Shown here piece by piece: positions 34,398 through 38,247 of a stretch of 38,247 nucleotides of DNA (positions are counted from its first letter, which is position 1; each line of letters opens with the position of its first letter). Location of the stretch: assembly GCA_021776235.1 (NCBI GenBank), contig JAJFGG010000011.1, forward strand, positions 1-38,247, given 5' to 3'. Position numbers and translations under genes: made by a program. The stretch comes from Alphaproteobacteria bacterium (lineage in GTDB: Bacteria; Pseudomonadota; Alphaproteobacteria; GCA-2731375). The notes beneath the pieces are model-generated. The model ran no database searches. It was given only the letters and a program-made list of their open reading frames with translations, and was not told the origin of the DNA.

Positions 34398-35045
34398 ATG
34401 ACAATCGAGGTAATCGGCGCGGGGTTCGGTCGCACGGGAACGCTGTCCATGAAGGCCGCGTTGGAGCATCTGGGCCTGGGCCCGTGTTATCACATGCTCG
34501 AGGTCCGCAAAAATCCCGGCGCGGCGGACGCCTGGTATGATGCGGCGCAAGGGGGGCCAGCGGATTGGGACGCCATCCTGGCGGGCTATCAGTCCTGCGT
34601 CGATTGGCCGGCCTGCTATTTTTGGCGGCCCCTGGCCGCGCACTACCCGGACGCCAAGGTGATCCTGACCGTCCGGGACGAAGCCGCCTGGTGGGAGAGC
34701 ATTGACAATACCATTCTGCGCAACATGCGCAGCACCGATCAGATAACCGATCCGGACCGCCTGCGCATGCGGCGCATGTCACGGCACCTGATCGTCGACC
34801 GGGTGTTTGGCGGCATCCTGGATGACCGCGAACATGCCCTCAACATATATCGGCGCAATATCAGGGAGGTCACGAAAGGCCTGCCCACGGGACGCCTGCT
34901 GGTCTTCGATGTGGCCCAGGGCTGGGGCCCCTTGTGTGAATTCCTCAGCCTCCCCATCCCCGAGATCTCTTTCCCGCGCACCAACAGTACCCAGGAATTC
35001 CACGAACGCGTCTCCGCTGCCGCCGGCGCCACGCAAAAACGCTAG
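34398..35045 (+). CDS. Sulfotransferase family protein
   Basis: A 215-residue P-loop protein. GAGFGRTGTLSMKAALEHLG near the start is the PAPS 5'-phosphosulfate loop with a helix, and VILTVRDEAAWWES holds the arginine that binds the 3'-phosphate; the later FVDVAQGWGPLCEFL-like segment is shared with the Sulfotransfer_4 group. Such proteins move sulfate from PAPS to hydroxyls or amines, though many bacterial members have no known substrate. It lies between the amidohydrolase and luciferase-like genes with about 35 base gaps, so it is in the middle of a three-gene operon. The ribosome binding site is weak (GAGGACG). Confidence 0.85.
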   Translation: MTIEVIGAGFGRTGTLSMKAALEHLGLGPCYHMLEVRKNPGAADAWYDAAQGGPADWDAILAGYQSCVDWPACYFWRPLAAHYPDAKVILTVRDEAAWWESIDNTILRNMRSTDQITDPDRLRMRRMSRHLIVDRVFGGILDDREHALNIYRRNIREVTKGLPTGRLLVFDVAQGWGPLCEFLSLPIPEISFPRTNSTQEFHERVSAAAGATQKR

Positions 35046-35080
35046 TATCCAACCAGCCATCACACGGAAGGGCCATGGCC

Positions 35081-35962
35081 ATGGAATTCGGTGTTCATTT
35101 CGTCAACTCCACTTATCCGGAACCCGACCGGGCCGTGGAATTCTGCCGCGCGGCCGAACACGTCGGCTTTGCCTTCGCGGTGACCATCGAACATGTGGTC
35201 TGGCCCACCAACTACACCTCCACCTATCCCTATTCGCCCAGCGGCAGGCTGCCCGGCGATCTCGCCATATCATTGCCCGATCCGCTGATCTGGATGACCC
35301 ATGTGGCGGCACGGACGGAACGGCTGCGCTTTATGACCGGGGTTCTGATTTTGCCCCAGCGCAATCCCCTGGTGCTGGCGAAACAGCTCGCCACCATGGA
35401 CTACCTTTCGGGCGGACGGATCGAATTGGGCATTGGCGTCGGCTGGCTGGAGGAAGAATTCGATGCCCTGGGCATACCCTTTGGCCGCCGGGGCAAACGC
35501 ACGGACGAATATGTCGGGGCCATGCGCGCCCTGTGGGCCGCGGACGATGCCGGCTATGCCGGCGAATTCGTCAATTTCTCAGGCATCAGCTGCAATCCGA
35601 AACCAGTCCAGGACCCGCTGCCCATCGTCGTCGGCGGCCATAGCGAATTCGCCGCCCGGCGCGCCGGCCGCCTGGGCCAGGGCTATTTCCCCGCCACCGG
35701 CTGGGCCGGCGATATCAAGCCATTGCTGGCCATGGTCCGCGAGGAGGCCGAGAAATGCGGCCGCGACCCGGATCAGATCCAGATTACCACCGGCCTGGAC
35801 CCCGACGATATGATCGGTTCCGCTCAGCGGATGGCGGAACTGGGCGCCACCAGGGTGGTGGTGCCGTCAGCCCAGTTCAGCCAGGACATGGCCGGCAGCC
35901 TGGAACGCTTCGCGGCCGAGGTCATCGCCCCCGTGCAGGAGCGCCTGGGGTCGTTGGCATAG
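35081..35962 (+). CDS. LLM-class flavin-dependent oxidoreductase (TIGR03619-like)
   Basis: A 293-residue luciferase-like monooxygenase TIM barrel. Typical points are the start EFGVHF, WPTNYTS then LPDPLIWMTHVAARTERLRFMTGVLILPQRNP, the GGRIELGIGVGWLEEEFDALG loop that binds flavin phosphate, and IVVGGHSEFAARRAGRLGQGY. Members use F420 or FMN; genome context would decide, and no F420 genes are here. The ATG at 35081 is preferred since GGAAGGG lies about eight bases before it, while the ATG at 35075 is too close to that run. It is the last gene of the operon with amidohydrolase and sulfotransferase. Substrate unknown. Confidence 0.88.
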   Translation: MEFGVHFVNSTYPEPDRAVEFCRAAEHVGFAFAVTIEHVVWPTNYTSTYPYSPSGRLPGDLAISLPDPLIWMTHVAARTERLRFMTGVLILPQRNPLVLAKQLATMDYLSGGRIELGIGVGWLEEEFDALGIPFGRRGKRTDEYVGAMRALWAADDAGYAGEFVNFSGISCNPKPVQDPLPIVVGGHSEFAARRAGRLGQGYFPATGWAGDIKPLLAMVREEAEKCGRDPDQIQITTGLDPDDMIGSAQRMAELGATRVVVPSAQFSQDMAGSLERFAAEVIAPVQERLGSLA

Positions 35963-35986
35963 CGTGAGCGGAAGATTTCTTTGGCA

Positions 35987-37114
35987 TCAAGGCGCCGCCG
36001 GCGGCAACCGGGATTTCAACGGTTCAAAAGGCAGGACAGCCAAGGCACCGCGTCGAATGGACGTCCAGCCCAGACCAAGGGTCAGGACGACCCCACCCAG
36101 GATAAATGCTGTCAGTGCGATTTCATGGCCGCCGAAGTATGCGCTGTTTGAAACAAGCTGTGAAATTGCAACGGCGAAGTAACTCAACCCGGATACCAAC
36201 AATGCACGCCTGTCGATCACCAGCGCGATTGCCGCTAGCACGCCCATGGTACCGAGCACGAAGCCGAGTTTCGGGGCACCCAGCGGATCGCCGAAAAGTA
36301 TTGCATGCACCAGCATGGGCGCGGCGAACAAGTGAAGCCAGAAGGCGCATTCCGAAAAGCGGGTCACACGAAGGCGGTCTTTTATGTCGAACCACATCGC
36401 GCTGACGAAAATGGCTGATCCCCACAGTCCAATCAGTACCCGCACATGATCCCCAATCCATTGATTGCCCATCACGTTACTGACAATCAAAAATGACAAA
36501 CCGACGATTGACCCCGCAAGAAGTAACAGAGCCGAGGGCAAACGATAGCGCCAGTAGAAAAATGCTGTACCGATAATTCCGCCGGCCAATGGCGCCCAAC
36601 CGACAATCAACTTGGCGGCCTGAGGGGTTTGGGCGGCGTCTCGAAACACTGACGCCACCGAAATGGATGAAATTGCGCCGGCCAGGTAGGCCGACCAGAA
36701 CGCAAACGCAATCGCGGCGACGAGACTGGACAAGGGAAGCCGGTATTTGCGCGTAATGAGTTCGGCTTGCGCCAATCCAAAAACACACAGCCCAAATGCG
36801 ATTAATAGGGTCAAAACGGATCCACTATCGAAACGCGCGCCGTTGGAAAACGAGAATTCTCCGACAAACGGCAATGCGATGGCCGATATGCCAAAGGCGA
36901 AAATAGCAACGCCAATAGAGATAAAGACGTCGCGAAAGCCGCGCAACAAACGAAACGGTTCGTCCCGCGTGTCCTGGGAGAAATCGATATATGCGCTATC
37001 GATCCCCGCGCTGCGCAGCGAAAGGTCGCGCAACCGAACAGCCTGATCGCGCGAGACTATACCCTCGGCAACCGCAATATCGAGATCAAGGTGGTTTACG
37101 ATCAATCTAGTCAT
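35987..37114 (-). CDS. Multi-pass membrane protein (DUF2157/DUF4401-like)
   Basis: A 375-residue protein with about ten or eleven hydrophobic segments after a short polar N-terminus (NHLDLDIAVAEG, IVSRDQAVRLRDL). That amphipathic start followed by many helices resembles DUF2157-like proteins, whose function is not known. No enzyme motif is seen. The start at 37114 is ATG; a TTG nine codons earlier is less likely. It lies 63 bases downstream of the malic enzyme gene on the same strand, without a clear shared function. The GC content appears lower than that of its neighbours. Confidence 0.7.
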   Translation of the reverse strand: MTRLIVNHLDLDIAVAEGIVSRDQAVRLRDLSLRSAGIDSAYIDFSQDTRDEPFRLLRGFRDVFISIGVAIFAFGISAIALPFVGEFSFSNGARFDSGSVLTLLIAFGLCVFGLAQAELITRKYRLPLSSLVAAIAFAFWSAYLAGAISSISVASVFRDAAQTPQAAKLIVGWAPLAGGIIGTAFFYWRYRLPSALLLLAGSIVGLSFLIVSNVMGNQWIGDHVRVLIGLWGSAIFVSAMWFDIKDRLRVTRFSECAFWLHLFAAPMLVHAILFGDPLGAPKLGFVLGTMGVLAAIALVIDRRALLVSGLSYFAVAISQLVSNSAYFGGHEIALTAFILGGVVLTLGLGWTSIRRGALAVLPFEPLKSRLPPAAP

Positions 37115-37177
37115 CCAACCTGTTGTGGATGCGGCAACCAAGCGCGTATGAAATCCATGATAAAAGAAACGCGATCA

Positions 37178-38247
37178 TCAGCCCTGGGCGTCTACCACGG
37201 CCAGAGCCGAGATGTTGACGATGCCGCGCGAGGTGACGGCGGTGGTCACAATATGGGCCGGCCTGGCCGCGCCCAGCAAAATGGGCCCGATGGAGACCGC
37301 ACCGGTCAGGGTTTTGACCACGTTGTAAGTGATATTGGCCGCATCCAGCGTCGGCATGACCAGTAGATTGGCGCTGCCTTCAATGGCCGCGTCGGGGAAA
37401 AGGCGCTCGCGGACGGCGGTGTCCAGGGCCGCATCGCCTTGCATTTCCCCATCTACCGCCAAATCCGGCGCCGCCTGTTTGATCAGGGCCAGGGCCTTGC
37501 GCATCTTGTTGGACGAGGTGCTTTTGGCGGCGCCATAGTTGGAATGGGACAGCAAGGCCACTATGGGCGCATTGCCAAAGCGGCGCACCTGATCGGCGGC
37601 CAGCAGGGTCATGCCGGCGATTTCCCGGGGTGAAGGGTTGGCGCCGGCCTGAGTATCGCACAGGAATACTGTCTGGCCCTGGGGCATGATCAAGACGCTG
37701 AGGCTGGCCAGCTTGTCGACCCCGTGGCGGCGGCCGATCACCCGCTCCACATCGCCCAGATGATCCAGGTATTGCCCCGCCGCACCACAGATCATGGCAT
37801 CGGCCTCGCCAGCCGCCACCATCAGCGCGGCGATGATCGTGGCGTTCTTGCGGGCCATGACCTGGGCCTGTTCCGGCGAGATGTCCTGGTCCCGCATTTT
37901 TTCCTGATAGAGCGGCCAAAGGGTGGCGAACTGGCCATAGGCCTCGGGATCGAGCAGATCCATGTCCCGGCCGGCCTCCAGGCGCAGTCCAAGTTCTGTG
38001 ATCAATTCGCCGATCACACCGGGGCGGCCGATCAAAATTGGCCGGCAGACCTTGTCATCAACCAGCACCTGGGCGGCGCGCAGCACCCGTTTGTCCTCGC
38101 CCTCGGCATAAACCACCCGCTTGACCGACCCCGCCGCCAGCCTGGCCTGTTCGAACACCGGCTTCATGGTCATGCCGGATTTATAGACAAAGCGTTCCAG
38201 GGTTTCCCGATAGGCGTCGAAGTCGGCGATTGGCCGTTTGGCGATGC
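37178..38247 (-). CDS. maeB: NADP-dependent malic enzyme (MaeB type), C-terminal Pta-like domain, partial
   Basis: The gene enters from the right edge, so its N-terminal malic enzyme domain is outside the window. The visible 356 residues begin RIAKRPIADFDAYRETLERF, the linker typical of large MaeB proteins, then a phosphotransacetylase-like domain: VVYAEGEDKRVLRAAQVL, MICGAAGQYLDHL, DTQAGANPSPREIAGMTLLA, and LLSHSNYGAAKSTSSNKMRKA. MaeB enzymes decarboxylate malate to pyruvate making NADPH; the Pta-like domain is thought to be a regulatory acetyl-CoA binding unit, not a catalyst. A stand-alone phosphate acetyltransferase is less likely because of the linker upstream. Confidence 0.9.
   Translation of the reverse strand, partial: IAKRPIADFDAYRETLERFVYKSGMTMKPVFEQARLAAGSVKRVVYAEGEDKRVLRAAQVLVDDKVCRPILIGRPGVIGELITELGLRLEAGRDMDLLDPEAYGQFATLWPLYQEKMRDQDISPEQAQVMARKNATIIAALMVAAGEADAMICGAAGQYLDHLGDVERVIGRRHGVDKLASLSVLIMPQGQTVFLCDTQAGANPSPREIAGMTLLAADQVRRFGNAPIVALLSHSNYGAAKSTSSNKMRKALALIKQAAPDLAVDGEMQGDAALDTAVRERLFPDAAIEGSANLLVMPTLDAANITYNVVKTLTGAVSIGPILLGAARPAHIVTTAVTSRGIVNISALAVVDAQG

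Overview
The window is a GC-rich stretch of an alphaproteobacterial chromosome. That placement is inferred from gene content: several SDRs, MlrC, a TAXI-type TRAP permease, IorAB-like molybdenum hydroxylase subunits, a MaeB-type malic enzyme and a luciferase-like monooxygenase. It would fit a heterotrophic Rhodospirillales-like bacterium, but there is no rRNA or marker gene to fix the taxon. I saw no tRNA, rRNA, CRISPR array, intact transposase or phage gene. Both ends cut genes: an enoyl-CoA hydratase-like tail on the left and a malic enzyme on the right.

Layout, left to right. (1) 1-1944: enoyl-CoA hydratase tail, an SDR without the usual catalytic residues, a tiny lipoprotein and a cytosolic parvulin. 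(2) 1963-5809, minus strand: a glycosyltransferase, then an amidohydrolase, creatinase and SDR cluster; the amidohydrolase and creatinase genes overlap. A 162 bp hairpin element lies before this cluster. (3) 5935-11577: TAXI TRAP permease without a binding protein, acyl-CoA synthetase, quinone-oxidoreductase-like MDR and a Sel1-repeat protein. (4) 11598-14336, minus strand: a glutamine-synthetase-like ligase (split by an in-frame amber codon), an N-formylglutamate amidohydrolase-like protein and an isochorismatase-type hydrolase, overlapping one another and probably one nitrogen-compound pathway. (5) 14564-17234: MetE/UROD-like protein and MlrC. (6) 17236-21405: a disturbed stretch. A 259 bp copy of the 3' end of mlrC recurs 4,033 bp downstream and brackets a broken STAS gene, a chemoreceptor, a periplasmic haem-binding-like protein and an AT-rich block. 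(7) 21406-29920: a little-known HExxH metallopeptidase, a two-subunit molybdenum hydroxylase, a DHA2 exporter, an N-acyl-D-amino-acid deacylase-like enzyme and a cytochrome P460. (8) 30091-38247: SDR, an OYE-type flavoprotein that has lost its Fe-S cysteines, a second hairpin element filling a divergent promoter region, an amidohydrolase / sulfotransferase / luciferase-like operon, a membrane protein and malic enzyme.

The genes mostly describe scavenging of small organic nitrogen compounds (creatine, formylated or gamma-glutamylated amino compounds, N-acyl-D-amino acids, cyclic amides), together with acyl-CoA and redox enzymes.

The most unusual signal is non-coding. Two 160-162 bp elements (4948-5109 and 32917-33076) form long hairpins. 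Their outer arms differ in sequence between copies yet remain complementary within each copy, their central mini-hairpins also co-vary, and their cores are in opposite orientation while the arms keep the same orientation. Start sites were chosen from visible ribosome binding sites. Comparisons with named proteins are from memory of the families, not from searches.
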